35,776 nucleotides of DNA. Source: Candidatus Methylaffinis lahnbergensis (lineage in GTDB: Bacteria > Pseudomonadota > Alphaproteobacteria > Rhizobiales > Beijerinckiaceae). Positions 22,851 to 32,448 of the stretch are shown piece by piece (positions within the stretch are counted from its first letter, which is position 1; each line of letters begins with the position of its first letter). A program made the translations under genes and the position numbers. The notes below the pieces were generated by a model that saw only the letters and a list, made by a program, of their open reading frames with translations, was not told where the DNA came from and made no database searches. Where the stretch lies: NCBI GenBank assembly GCA_002890675.1, contig PEFW01000029.1:1-35776 (forward strand), written 5' to 3'.

Positions 22851-25800
22851 ATGGCATCGCAAAAACGCTTCAATTTTGGCCGAGCTGGAACTCTGTTCAA
22901 CCGCAAGACCATCAAGCGCGAACTCACCAAGATCATATTCGACCCGACTGACCAGCAGCGCAAGGCCGCGAAGGATTGAGCGGCGCAGGTCCACCATCCG
23001 GACTTTCGCAATGCCAAGGAAACATCTGTCCGGGGCGAGTTCATACAGACGGTGCTTGTCACGCTGCTTGGCTACACGCCCTACCGCGCGGGCGAAACAT
23101 TCACGGTTGCTACAGAGGAAGCTCTCGGCAAAGGCGCCGTTGATACCGCGCTTGGGGCGTTCTCCGGCAGCGAAAGGACCATTCTCGCGCCCTTCGAATT
23201 GAAGGGGCCGGGAACGGAAGACCTCGACGCCATCATGCCGGGGCGCAGCAAAAGCCCCGTCCAGCAGGCCTGGGAATATGCCATCGACGCGCCGGGCGCC
23301 AAATGGGTGCTAGTTTCGAATTGCGCGGAAATCCGGCTCTACGCCTTCGGCCATGGTCGCGAGCTTTATGAGACATGGGACCTCGAGCGTCTCGACGACC
23401 CGCAAGAGCACGAGCGGCTATGGCTTTTCATCGGTGCGCAAAATCTTCTTTCTGGCCGCACCGCTGCACTCCTCGACGAAAGCGCCAATGAACAGAAGGA
23501 CATCACCAACAAGCTCTATATACTTTACAAGGAGACACGAGATAAGCTCATTCAGATTTTGGAGGACCAGCCTCCGCGCCTCACACGACTTGCAGCCATC
23601 GAACATACGCAAACAATCCTTGACCGCGTTATCTTTATCAAATTTGCTGAATTGACCTCGTTGTTGCCCCCAAAGTTGATCCACAAGGCATGGGATGAGA
23701 AAAGCCCCTTTCGCCAGAACAGCGCATGGGAGAATTTCGTCGGGCTTTTCGAGGCCGTGGACAAGGGCAAACCCGAACTCGACATCCCCGCGTATAACGG
23801 CGGGCTGTTTGCCAAAAACGCCATCATCGACGCCTTGGGTCTTCCGTATTATGTCTGCGAGAATTTCGACAAGATCGCGGAATACGATTTTTCAAGCGAG
23901 GAGCCGGTCAGCGTGCTCGGACATATTTTCGAGCAATCCGTCTCCGATATCGAGGCCATGCGCGCGCAAGCGCAAGGCCAAGAACCGCCCAAGACCACCA
24001 AGCGCAAGCGCGATGGCGTCGTCTACACGCCCCCTTTCGTCACCCGCTTTATTGTCGAGGAAACCATCGGCAAGACTCTTTCCGAGCGCTTCGCGGCCGT
24101 GCGCGACGCCCACGGCGTTGTCGAGATAAAAAGCGAAAAAGGAGTAACCTACGATTGGATGCCCGAGGTGGAGCGCGCCGTTTGGCTGGACTACCGGCAA
24201 GAGCTGCGCGGCCTCACCATCGTCGATCCTGCCTGTGGCTCTGGCGCGTTTCTCATCGCAGCCTTCGATTATCTCGCGGCGGAATATAAGCGCGTAGCCG
24301 AACGCCTCGCCGCGCTTGGCGAAGCGGTCGATGCAAGCGAAGGGGACCGCGAAATCCTCGCCGGCAATCTGCATGGCGTCGATCTCAACCCCGAGCCGGT
24401 CGAAATCACCAAACTTTCACTATGGCTGAAAACCGCGAAGCGGGGCAAGCTGTTGCAGGACCTTGAGCAAAGCGTCAAATGCGGCAACAGCCTGATCGCC
24501 GATAAAAACGAGCGTGGACGCGCTTTCGACTGGCAGGCCGAGTTTCCGGAAATTTTTGCGCGAGGCGGTTTTGACATCGTGCTCGGCAATCCGCCCTATG
24601 TGCGCATGGAGACGATAAAACCATTTAAGCCCTATCTCGAAAAGCATTATGCGGTGGCCGCCGACCGGGCGGATATTTACGCCTATTTTTACGAGAGAGG
24701 TTTTGAGCTGCTTCGTCCTGGCGGGCGGCTTGGCTATATTTCGTCGTCGACTTTTTTGCGCACCGGCTCGGGCGAAAATTTGCGGCGCTATCTTCGGACG
24801 CGGGCGGAAATCGAGACCGTCGTCGATTTCGGTGATCTGCAGATTTTCGAGGGTGTCACGACTTATCCCGCGATCGTGACCATGCGGCGGGCGCCAACCG
24901 CCAATGAGGTCGGCCAAGAAGGCGAGCTTCGCTTTCTCAATATCAAATCGGATGTGCCGGAGGACTTGCACCGCGCTTTTCGCGCCGAGGCGAAGGCCAT
25001 GCCCCGCGCGCGACTCGGTGATGGCTCTTGGCAACTGGAAGGTGACACGCTCGCCGCGCTGCGGGCTAAGATCAGGGCGGGCAAGAAGACGCTTGGCGAG
25101 GTCTATGGGCCGCCACTCTATGGCATTAAGACCGGCCTCAACGAAGCCTTCATCGTGAGCCGGGAGAGGCGCGACGAACTAGTGGCCCGCGACATGCGGT
25201 CGGCCGAATTGCTCGTGTCTTTCCTACGCGGCGAGAACATTAAGCGCTGGCGGATAGAGAGCGAGGATTTGTTTCTGATCGACATCCCTAGGGGCAAGGT
25301 GCGGATCGAGGATTACCCCCCGATCCGGGACCATCTTCTGCCGTTCAAACCCGCGCTGGAGGCGCGGGCAACGAAACAAGAATGGTTCGAGCTACAACAG
25401 GCGCAGTTGGCTTATCAGCCAATTTTTTCTAACGGCGGAATTGGTTTCCCGGACATCTCTCAAAGCTCAAAATTTTCCCGGCTTCCGAGGAATACCCAAT
25501 TGGATTGCACCTGCTTTGTCGCCCCTTTTGGGGACTACTCCGAGCTGGCTTATCTCAATTCGAAACTTGTCTGGTTTCAGCTGTTCGATATTTCGAACCC
25601 GCTTCGTGGCGGGACATGGCGACTGCGATTGAAAGCTCAATATGTTGAGCAAATAATCGTGCCAGCGTTCACCAAGGTTGAGCGCAGCAATCTATTTGAT
25701 AATGGTCAATCAGCGTCAACGTGCGCCAAGGAGAGGTTTGAATCAATCGAGTCTGTTCTGCGCCGCATCCCCGACCTGTGCCCGCCGGGCCGCGCACCAA

Positions 25801-26066
25801 AACTCACGAACCGCTTGCGAGAATGGTGGAAACTCGATTTCAAATCCTTCCGGGCCGAAATCAAAAAGGCATTCAAGGATGACATTCCGCTGAAGCAGCG
25901 CAACGACTGGGAAAGTTTATTGCGCGAGGAAGGCGAAAAGGTCCGCCGCTTGACGACGGAAATCGAACAAGCCGAACGCGAGATCGATGCCATCGTCTAC
26001 AAGCTTTTCGACCTCACGCCGGCCGAAATCACCCTCCTCGAAAGCTCGCTCGCAGGGCAATATTGA
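22851..26066 (+). pseudogene. Type IIG (Eco57I-like) restriction-modification enzyme with in-frame TGA at codon 43
   Basis: From ATG 22851 the frame reads MASQKRFNFGRAGTLFNRKT...FDPTDQQRKAAKD, then TGA (22977-22979), then AAQVHHPDFRNAKETSVRGE and 1,000 more residues without interruption. A Trp (TGG) at the stop would restore a 1,071-residue protein. The nuclease part has AVDTALGAF...PFELKG, a D-(E)xK type site. The N6-adenine methyltransferase has motif I VDPACGSGAFL and motif IV GNPPY, and a C-terminal TaqI-like target recognition region follows. Such enzymes combine cutting and modification in one chain. If translation restarts at GTG 23052 or nearby, all catalytic motifs would remain. There is no separate specificity subunit. 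Low-copy context (no partner genes) fits a single-chain system. Confidence 0.88.
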
Positions 26067-26372
26067 CTGCCGCTTTTAGCCGCCGCGATCCCCCAAAGCG
26101 GTCCGCATCTCATCCGCCGTTGCAACCTGTCCCTTCGAACAAATGAGAACATCCACGCGCCCAGGTCTCGTTGCACGTGAAACATTTTGGTACGATTGAC
26201 ACAAATCGATTCGGTCCGGGCGCCGAGCTTTGATCCGCATGGCGGCGCCGGCTACAAGTCTCTGTGAATGTATGGATTTTGCTGTCCGCGGCGCATGCTT
26301 CAGCTTAAAGGAAAATAAAGTCATGTTGGCGGCGCATGCGCGGGGCATGATTCCATAACATCAGGCAACTGC
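26067..26372. other. Intergenic region with parS-like site and a weak minus frame
   Basis: A minus-strand frame (26076-26348) ends PGRVDVLICSKGQVATADEM, which looks protein-like, but its N-terminal part is unconvincing and no family was recognised. TTGACA occurs at about 26197-26202 in the plus direction. The region also holds the parS-like 16-mer listed separately and the promoter of the AarF/UbiB-type gene. Confidence 0.35.
26169..26184. promoter_or_regulatory. parS-like 16-mer (ParB/Noc-type binding site candidate)
   Basis: CGTTGCACGTGAAACA matches the conserved bacterial parS consensus TGTTNCACGTGAAACA at all defined positions except the first. Its central CACGTG and right half GTGAAACA are exact. 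If functional, ParB would load here and the locus would lie near the replication origin. One site alone, without parAB in the window, keeps this tentative. Confidence 0.45.
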
Positions 26373-27740
26373 ATGGAAGACGAGGAAGCCAATCGCTTTT
26401 CCGCGCGCGCGGCGCGCTATGCGCGGGTCGGCGCCAATGCCGGCGGCGTCGCGGCCAGGATTGCTGGCGCCCGCCTTCTCGGTGGAGGCGGTGCCCCGGG
26501 CAGCCACGCTGTGGCCTTGGCGCAAGCGCTCGGCGGCCTCAAGGGGCCAGTGATGAAGGCCGCCCAGATGATGGCGAGCGTCCCCGGTCTTCTGCCGCCG
26601 GACTATGCCGAGGAATTGCAGAAGCTGCAAAGCGGGGCGCCGCCGATGGGCGCGGCGTTTGTCAAGCGGCGGATGCAGGCGGAGCTCGGGGCGGATTGGC
26701 AATCGCTGTTCGCCGCGTTCGACCTCCATCCGGCGGCGGCGGCGTCGCTCGGCCAAGTCCACCGCGCAACCGCAAGGGACGGCGCCGCGCTTGCCTGCAA
26801 ACTGCAGTATCCAGACATGACATCGGCCGTCGAGGCCGATTTGAGGCAGCTCGAAATTGTGTTTGCTCTGCACCGGCGTCTCAATCCGGTCATTGACACG
26901 CGCGAAATGACGAAAGAAATCGGCGACCGTGTCCGCGAGGAGCTCGATTACCGCCGCGAGGCGAAACACACCGCGCTTTATCGCGATATTCTCGCCAATG
27001 TCGAGGAGGTTCGCGTGCCCGGCGCGCGGGCGGAGCTGTCAACCGGGCGGCTGTTGACGATGGAGTGGCTCGAAGGCGGCAAACTGCTCGCCTTTAAACA
27101 CGCTGGCGAATCCTCGCGCAACCGCATCGCCGAAGCGATGTTCAAGGCCTGGTGGATTCCGTTCAGCCGGTTCGGCGTCATCCACGGGGATGCGCACCTT
27201 GGCAATTATACGGTGTTCGGGGCGGCCGAAGACCAAGAGGCGCGGGGCATAAACCTCCTCGATTACGGGTGCATCCGTATTTTCACCTCCAAATTCGTCG
27301 GCGGCGTCGTCGATCTCTACGAGGGATTGCTGCACGAGGATTTCGCTCAGACCGTGCATGCCTATGAAACCTGGGGTTTTCGCGGTCTTACCAAGGATCT
27401 CGCCGAAACCCTGAACATCTGGGCGCGGTTCATTTACGCTCCCATGCTCGACGACCGGGTGCGCAGCGTCGCCGATGGCGTAGCGCCAGCGAAATACGGC
27501 CGCAAGGAAGCGTTTAACTTCCACCAGGCCTTGAAGAAAGAGGGTCAGGTGCTGGTGCCGCGCGAGTTCGTGTTCATGGATCGCGCCGCGATTGGTCTTG
27601 GAAGCGCCTTTTTGCATCTCGACGCGAGGCTGAATTTCTTCCAATTGTTCCATGAGACGATGGGCAAATTTTCGGCCCCTGCCCTGAGCGAGCGGCAAGC
27701 AGGCGCGCTCGCCAAGGCGGGGCTGCCGGCGCCAGTTTAA
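26373..27740 (+). CDS. AarF/UbiB (ABC1/ADCK) family atypical kinase-like protein
   Basis: A 455-residue member of the ABC1 family. Its signature N-terminal KxGQ-type motif appears as GPVMKAAQMM, followed by LPPDYAEELQKLQSGAPPMG. The family's Ala-rich nucleotide loop is AAAASLGQVHRA. The ATP-anchoring Lys lies in ACKLQYPDM, the catalytic loop is GVIHGDAHLGN and the DFG-equivalent is LLDYGCI. Family members support ubiquinone biosynthesis or membrane lipid homeostasis, probably as ATPases. Unlike E. coli UbiB there are no C-terminal transmembrane helices in view. It is close to the alphaproteobacterial subgroup annotated as AarF/ABC1. The start at ATG 26373 lacks a strong ribosome site but suits the family. 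It is a single gene, not in an obvious ubi operon. Confidence 0.88.
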   Translation: MEDEEANRFSARAARYARVGANAGGVAARIAGARLLGGGGAPGSHAVALAQALGGLKGPVMKAAQMMASVPGLLPPDYAEELQKLQSGAPPMGAAFVKRRMQAELGADWQSLFAAFDLHPAAAASLGQVHRATARDGAALACKLQYPDMTSAVEADLRQLEIVFALHRRLNPVIDTREMTKEIGDRVREELDYRREAKHTALYRDILANVEEVRVPGARAELSTGRLLTMEWLEGGKLLAFKHAGESSRNRIAEAMFKAWWIPFSRFGVIHGDAHLGNYTVFGAAEDQEARGINLLDYGCIRIFTSKFVGGVVDLYEGLLHEDFAQTVHAYETWGFRGLTKDLAETLNIWARFIYAPMLDDRVRSVADGVAPAKYGRKEAFNFHQALKKEGQVLVPREFVFMDRAAIGLGSAFLHLDARLNFFQLFHETMGKFSAPALSERQAGALAKAGLPAPV

Positions 27741-27925
27741 TCTCGCGGATGATCGCGGGGGCGGAGATCCGCGGCGCGAAAAAAAATATGACAACAAAAA
27801 GCTTGGCACCCGACGCGAGTCCCCGCGATCCGTTCGCGTCTGAAGCGCCGGCGGCCTTTAATTGGCCGTTTACATGCGCTATTGCGAAAGCTAGGGTGAT
27901 CCAAAAAGCTGAATATAAGGTGGGC
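27741..27925. other. Short intergenic leader
   Basis: No gene. It includes an AT-rich patch near 27780-27800 and GTGATCCAAAAAGCTGAATATAAGG before the oxidase remnant, which supplies AAGGTGG as ribosome binding site. Confidence 0.3.
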
Positions 27926-28074
27926 ATGATGATTGAAAACGATGCTCAACCTGTGGGCCCTCCCGCCAAGGACTACGCCGGACACGAAAAAACCTAACGG
28001 ATGTTTCTCCACTAAAATACACCGTGGCCGGCGTGGCTCTCCTTCTCGCCTTGCTGGCTTTTTTTGTGGACTAA
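27926..28074 (+). pseudogene. aa3-type cytochrome c oxidase subunit IV-like protein, degraded
   Basis: From ATG 27926 (or 27929) the frame reads MIENDAQPVGPPAKDYAGHE, KT, then TAA where a Tyr is expected. Reading on gives RMFLH and then, after loss of one base, KYTVAGVALLLALLAFFVD and TAA. This is the small bacterial aa3 oxidase subunit IV (one transmembrane helix, HExTYxxFLxLTKY signature), which in many Hyphomicrobiales lies directly upstream of pntAA, exactly as here. A nonsense change and a single-base deletion together suggest true decay. The gene is dispensable for oxidase activity in related bacteria. AAGGTGGGC precedes the start. Confidence 0.7.
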
Positions 28075-28172
28075 TTTTTGCCGGCCTCGACGGGGCTTCT
28101 GGTCAGCCCCAGAGTTGACCGGCGGACACAAATTGGGCTGGGTCAAAGGTTCAACAACCAGCGGAATTAATC

Positions 28173-29312
28173 ATGCTGATCGCCATTCCCGCCGAAACCG
28201 ACCCCGCCGAGTGCCGTGTCGCGGCCACGCCAGAGACGGTTAAAAAATTTGCGGGGCTCGGCGCGGAGGTCAAGGTCCAAGCCGGCGCCGGACTTAAATC
28301 CGGCATTCCGGATCAAGATTACGCGCTTGCGGGCGCCACGATTGGGCCCGGCGCTCTAGCCACCGTGAAAGACGCCGATATTGTCTTGCGGGTCCGGCGG
28401 CCCGGCGCGGCGGACATGGCCGGCGCCAAGCCAGGCGCCGCCGTCGTCGCGATCATGGATCCTTACGGGCATATCGATGCCCTGAGCTCCTTGGCGGCGG
28501 CGGGCGTTTGCGCCTTTGCAATGGAATTGATGCCGCGCATCACAAGGGCGCAGACGATGGACGTCCTGTCGAGCCAAGCCAACATCGCCGGCTATCGCGC
28601 CGTCATCGATGCCGCGGCCGAATATGGCCGGGTCATTCCGATGATGATGACAGCAGCGGGCATGATTCCCCCCGCGAAAATCTTCATCATGGGCGTCGGC
28701 GTCGCGGGGCTGCAGGCAATCGCTACGGCGCGCAAGCTCGGCGCCATCGTGACCGCGACCGACGTCCGGCCGGCGACGAAAGAGCAAGTTGTTTCGCTTG
28801 GCGCCAAATTCGTTGCCGTCGAGGACGAGGAATTCCAACAAGCCGAGACGGCGGCCGGGTATGCCAAGGAGATGTCGGCCGGCTACAAGGAAAAACAGGC
28901 GGCGCTCACCGCTTCGCATATCGCCGCGCAGGATATCGTCGTCGCGACGGCCCTTATTCCCGGCCGCCCGGCGCCGGTCCTTGTCACGGCCGCCATGGTC
29001 GAATCGATGCGTCCCGGCGCGGTGATCGTCGATCTTGCCGTCGAACGTGGCGGAAACTGCGAACTGACGAAACCCGGCGAGACCGTGGTTTCAAAAAATG
29101 GCGTCAAGATCGTCGGCCATTTGAATGTCGCCGGACGGCTGCCCGCCACGGCCTCGGCGCTCTATGCGAAAAACCTTCTGGCTTTCGTCGAGACCCTGAT
29201 CGACTCGAAAACCAAGTCGCTCGCGATCAAGTGGGACGATGAACTGGTCAAGGCAACTTTGCTCACCAAGGAAGGGGGCCTCGTGCATCGGAACTTCCAA
29301 GCCGGGGCTTAG
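28173..29312 (+). CDS. pntAA: NAD(P) transhydrogenase subunit alpha part 1 (PntAA)
   Basis: This 379-residue protein is domain I of the proton-translocating transhydrogenase, carrying the NAD(H) site. It has the N-terminal alanine dehydrogenase/PNT region ([20 protein letters not shown]), then [44 protein letters not shown], and the Rossmann loop [14 protein letters not shown]. It acts as a peripheral domain on the cytoplasmic face with PntAB and PntB in the membrane. The enzyme uses the proton gradient to make NADPH from NADH. In alphaproteobacteria alpha is split into AA and AB, as here. The start is at ATG 28173 with a weak upstream ribosome site. The gene is intact. Confidence 0.95.
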   Translation: MLIAIPAETDPAECRVAATPETVKKFAGLGAEVKVQAGAGLKSGIPDQDYALAGATIGPGALATVKDADIVLRVRRPGAADMAGAKPGAAVVAIMDPYGHIDALSSLAAAGVCAFAMELMPRITRAQTMDVLSSQANIAGYRAVIDAAAEYGRVIPMMMTAAGMIPPAKIFIMGVGVAGLQAIATARKLGAIVTATDVRPATKEQVVSLGAKFVAVEDEEFQQAETAAGYAKEMSAGYKEKQAALTASHIAAQDIVVATALIPGRPAPVLVTAAMVESMRPGAVIVDLAVERGGNCELTKPGETVVSKNGVKIVGHLNVAGRLPATASALYAKNLLAFVETLIDSKTKSLAIKWDDELVKATLLTKEGGLVHRNFQAGA

Positions 29313-29373
29313 CCCAAGATCGCAACAACAATCACGATCTCAATCGACAATAAATCAAGCAGGAGGGCATGAG

Positions 29374-29802
29374 ATGGCAGAAGTCGATCCACAATTGCTG
29401 GACAAGATACGGACCGCGGCCGAGGCGGCGCGGCAGACCGCCGACAGCGCGCAGGCCTATGCCGAGCAGATCGCCGCGGGCGCCTCGGCGGCGAGCGGTG
29501 GCGCAATCGATCCTTTTATATTCCGGCTGGCGATTTTCGCGCTTGCCGTGATCGTCGGCTATTATGTCGTTTGGGCCGTGACCCCCGCGCTCCACACGCC
29601 GCTAATGTCGGTCACCAACGCGATCTCTTCGGTCATCGTGGTTGGCGCCCTTCTCTCGGCCGGCATCGACGCAAGCGCGGACGACGGTTCAAGCACCGCC
29701 CGCGTGTTCGGTTTCCTCGCCCTGACCCTTGCTTCAGTCAATATCTTTGGCGGTTTCCTCGTCACCGAACGGATGCTGTCCATGTTCAAGAAAAAGGGCT
29801 GA
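29374..29802 (+). CDS. pntAB: NAD(P) transhydrogenase subunit alpha part 2 (PntAB)
   Basis: ATG 29374, preceded by AGGAGGGC at good spacing, gives 142 residues; a longer frame from 29239 would run inside pntAA and is rejected. After a polar N-terminal helix ([20 protein letters not shown]) come membrane helices: [20 protein letters not shown], the loop [20 protein letters not shown] that is the family hallmark, and [20 protein letters not shown]. The end is [11 protein letters not shown]. This is the membrane domain II portion of the alpha subunit. It is 61 bases after pntAA and 4 bases before pntB. Confidence 0.94.
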   Translation: MAEVDPQLLDKIRTAAEAARQTADSAQAYAEQIAAGASAASGGAIDPFIFRLAIFALAVIVGYYVVWAVTPALHTPLMSVTNAISSVIVVGALLSAGIDASADDGSSTARVFGFLALTLASVNIFGGFLVTERMLSMFKKKG

Positions 29803-29806
29803 AGCG

Positions 29807-31213
29807 GTGTTGAACGGAAATTTCGCGGCTCTTTTGTACCTCGTGTCGGGGATACTCTTCATCCTCGCGTTGCGCGGCCTGTCCTCGCCTGAGACCGCCC
29901 GGCAGGGCAACAGGTTCGGCGTAATCGGCATGGGTATCGCGGCGGCGACAACCTTCCTCTATCAACTGCCGTGGGGGTTCTCCTCGTTTCTGGGGGTCTT
30001 GCTCGCCGTGGCGATCGGCGGCTCCATCGGCGTTTGGCGGGCCCGCACAATCGCGATGACGGCGATGCCGCAGCTCGTCGCCTTGTTCCACGCTCTCATC
30101 GGCCTTGCGGCGGTATTCGTCGCCGCGAGCGCGCTTTATGCTCCGCAAGGTTTCGGTCTCGGCATGCCCAACGAAATTCATGGCTCGACGCTGTTTGAAA
30201 TGTCGCTCGGCGCCGCGATTGGAGCGATCACTTTCACCGGTTCGGTGATCGCTTTCCTGAAGCTCGATGGGCGGATGTCCGGCAACCCCATCCTGCTTGC
30301 CAACCGCCATGCGATCAATATCGGTCTTGGCATTTTGCTCGCGGGCTTCATTTTTGCTTTCGTGCCGACCGAGGCCCATCCGGTATACTGGCTGATCGTC
30401 CTCGTGTCCTTAGCGCTCGGCGTTCTGCTGATTATACCGATTGGCGGGGCGGACATGCCGGTTGTGATTTCGATGCTCAATTCCTATTCGGGATGGGCCG
30501 CAGCCGCCGTCGGGTTCACCCTCGCCAATCTGGCCTTGATCATCACCGGCGCTCTCGTTGGTTCGTCCGGCGCGATTCTTTCTTACATAATGTGCAGGGG
30601 GATGAACCGCTCTTTCATCGCCGTCATGCTCGGCGGCTTCGGCGGCGAATCCGCCGTGCCCGCCGGCGCGCGCGAAGCGGAGGCGCGGCCGGTGAAGCAA
30701 GGCTCGGCGGAGTATGCCGCCAAAATCTTGCTTGCCGCGAAGAAAGTGATTGTCGTGCCGGGCTACGGAATGGCGGTTGCCCAGGCACAGCATGTGGTGG
30801 GGGTCATGGCAGACATCCTGAAGAGCAAGGGCATCGACGTCAAATATGCGATCCATCCGGTCGCCGGGCGCATGCCGGGGCACATGAACGTGCTCCTCGC
30901 CGAAGCCAATGTGCCCTATGACGAGGTTTTCGAACTCACCGACATCAATCCAGAGTTTCCCGATGCCGATGTCGCGTTTGTCATCGGCGCCAACGACGTC
31001 ACAAATCCCGCCGCCAAAACCGATTCCTCCTCGCCGATCTATGGCATGCCGATCCTCGATGTGGAGTACGCCAAAGACGTGCTCTTCGTCAAACGTGGAA
31101 TGGGCACTGGCTACGCCGGCGTCGAAAATGAATTGTTTTTCAGGCCCAATACAACGATGCTTTTCGGCGACGCCAAGAAAATGGTCGACGCGATCGTGAA
31201 GGCCATGGGCTGA
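29807..31213 (+). CDS. pntB: NAD(P) transhydrogenase subunit beta (PntB)
   Basis: GTG 29807 (or TTG 29810), close behind the pntAB stop, gives 468 residues starting LNGNFAALLYLVSGILFILA. A longer frame from 29729 would overlap pntAB and is rejected. Residues of about 1-260 hold the membrane helices, including the proton-channel loop LRGLSSPETARQGNRFG. A linker around AGAREAEARPVKQGSAEYAA joins to domain III (about 290-468) with the NADP(H) site: VPGYGMAVAQAQHVV, HPVAGRMPGHMNVLLAEANV, GANDVTNPAAKTD, FVKRGMGTGYAGVENELF. The length and motifs are complete. It forms an operon with pntAA and pntAB. Confidence 0.95.
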   Translation: MLNGNFAALLYLVSGILFILALRGLSSPETARQGNRFGVIGMGIAAATTFLYQLPWGFSSFLGVLLAVAIGGSIGVWRARTIAMTAMPQLVALFHALIGLAAVFVAASALYAPQGFGLGMPNEIHGSTLFEMSLGAAIGAITFTGSVIAFLKLDGRMSGNPILLANRHAINIGLGILLAGFIFAFVPTEAHPVYWLIVLVSLALGVLLIIPIGGADMPVVISMLNSYSGWAAAAVGFTLANLALIITGALVGSSGAILSYIMCRGMNRSFIAVMLGGFGGESAVPAGAREAEARPVKQGSAEYAAKILLAAKKVIVVPGYGMAVAQAQHVVGVMADILKSKGIDVKYAIHPVAGRMPGHMNVLLAEANVPYDEVFELTDINPEFPDADVAFVIGANDVTNPAAKTDSSSPIYGMPILDVEYAKDVLFVKRGMGTGYAGVENELFFRPNTTMLFGDAKKMVDAIVKAMG

Positions 31214-31339
31214 AAACGCGGCGCAAAAGCGCGGTGCTCCTTGTTGGTGCCAGGCGGAGCGAACACCAGTTCGCCTGAAACCCCGTACTAATGCCGCCGG
31301 ATTAGATGCAAGGGGCGATTCGGTTGAGGCGATCGCGGT

Positions 31340-32208
31340 CTAGTCAATCATATAGCGCACGCCGGCGCGCACCTCGTTAGCGCGGACCCTCTGGGTCACG
31401 GACGTCCCATTCACGGGTGATATGCCGGTGATAGGGCCAAGATCGAGAAAGCGGTAACCGACGTCAAGCTGCGCGTGGTCGGTCATCGCAATAGCTACTC
31501 CGGCCATTGCCGCCCAGGCGAATCGGTAGGTCATGCTCGATTGGTTGCTATCAAAATCGCCAAAAGTGACGACATTGCCGCCGTTTGTGATTAATCCGCA
31601 GCGTGCTTGGCAAGGGAACCCATTTAATGTGAAATTGACGGATTGATTGGTCCGCGTCCAGCTGACACCGGCTCCCGCGCCTATATAAGGCGTAAAGCCG
31701 TCCCAGGTGCCGAGATCGAGATGGGCGTTGGCCAGCAAGTCCCAGCGGCGAATTTCGCTATCGAAATGACCGACGCAGTTCGCGGGCACCGGATTTCCCG
31801 TGGGTGGGGGGTTACTCACATTGGTGAAGCAGGGCGCTGCGCCACTGCCGATCGCATGGATCTGCGAGCGATAATCGAGAACGAGATCCGTCCGAAAATA
31901 ATTGTTGACCTTGTATCCCCCCCGATATCGGCGCTGAAAGTGTTGAACACGGACGGCGAGGAGCCAAACGTAAATGGGGAAATATTGGGAAACGTTTCTT
32001 GCGCATAGGCAATATCGCCGCGCACATACCAGTTGGAGGCGAACTCAACCCTCTCCGCGAGGGGCGCGGGGGCCGCGAAACCGGGGAACGGCTGCCCGAA
32101 ATCCGCGCCGGCCGCCGGCTCCGCCAGAGCGCAAAAGCCGGCCAATGGCAGAACGCCAATCATCGCCGCCGCCAATACGATGTCTCGCGCCAAATCTTTG
32201 GAATTCAT
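31340..32208 (-). pseudogene. Omp25-like outer-membrane beta-barrel protein, broken at a 7-base homopolymer
   Basis: ATG 32208 (AAAGGA at good spacing) opens a signal peptide (IVLAAAMIGVLPLAGFCALA), then FASNWYVRGDIAYAQETFPN and FSADIGG. At the seven-C run on the plus strand (31917-31923) the frame is lost. With one more G on the minus strand it would continue GYKVNNYFRTDLVLDYRSQI, and join the open frame ending at 31340 (TPYIGAGAGVSWTRT...RANEVRAGVRYMID). The fused protein would be about 290 residues, an eight-stranded Omp25/Omp31-type porin with the final strand ending in an aromatic-containing turn. Either a phase-variable gene (slippage at G7/G8) or a base-calling error. The family is clear, the state is not. 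Confidence 0.82.
31917..31923. repeat. C7 homopolymer (G7 on coding strand) within porin gene
   Basis: Seven identical bases interrupt the porin frame; eight (or five) would restore it. Short homopolymers of this length are classical slipped-strand switches and also classical sequencing-error sites. Confidence 0.7.
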
Positions 32209-32448
32209 CGGTGTCATCCTTTCGAGCGCCCGGCTGCCGCTTCCCGAGCCAATGTGAAAGGAAGACTGAAGTGTATTTCTTAAACGCCGCTTAACCATGA
32301 CGGTTTGGCGGATAGGGCCGCCAGTTTGACGCAAGCTCGGAAAAATCGGCGCGCGTGAACAGCAATTCAGCGGACTCCCAGGATGGACTTGCACAGCTTG
32401 GCTTCGTCACTATAGTCGCGCGGGTCTTTCATCCCCCGCGAGTTCTCT

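Noticed and set aside
26076..26348. Minus-strand 90-codon frame beside the parS-like site
   Set aside because: Only its last about 30 residues look protein-like, it has no recognised family or ribosome site, and was kept only as a note in the intergenic entry.
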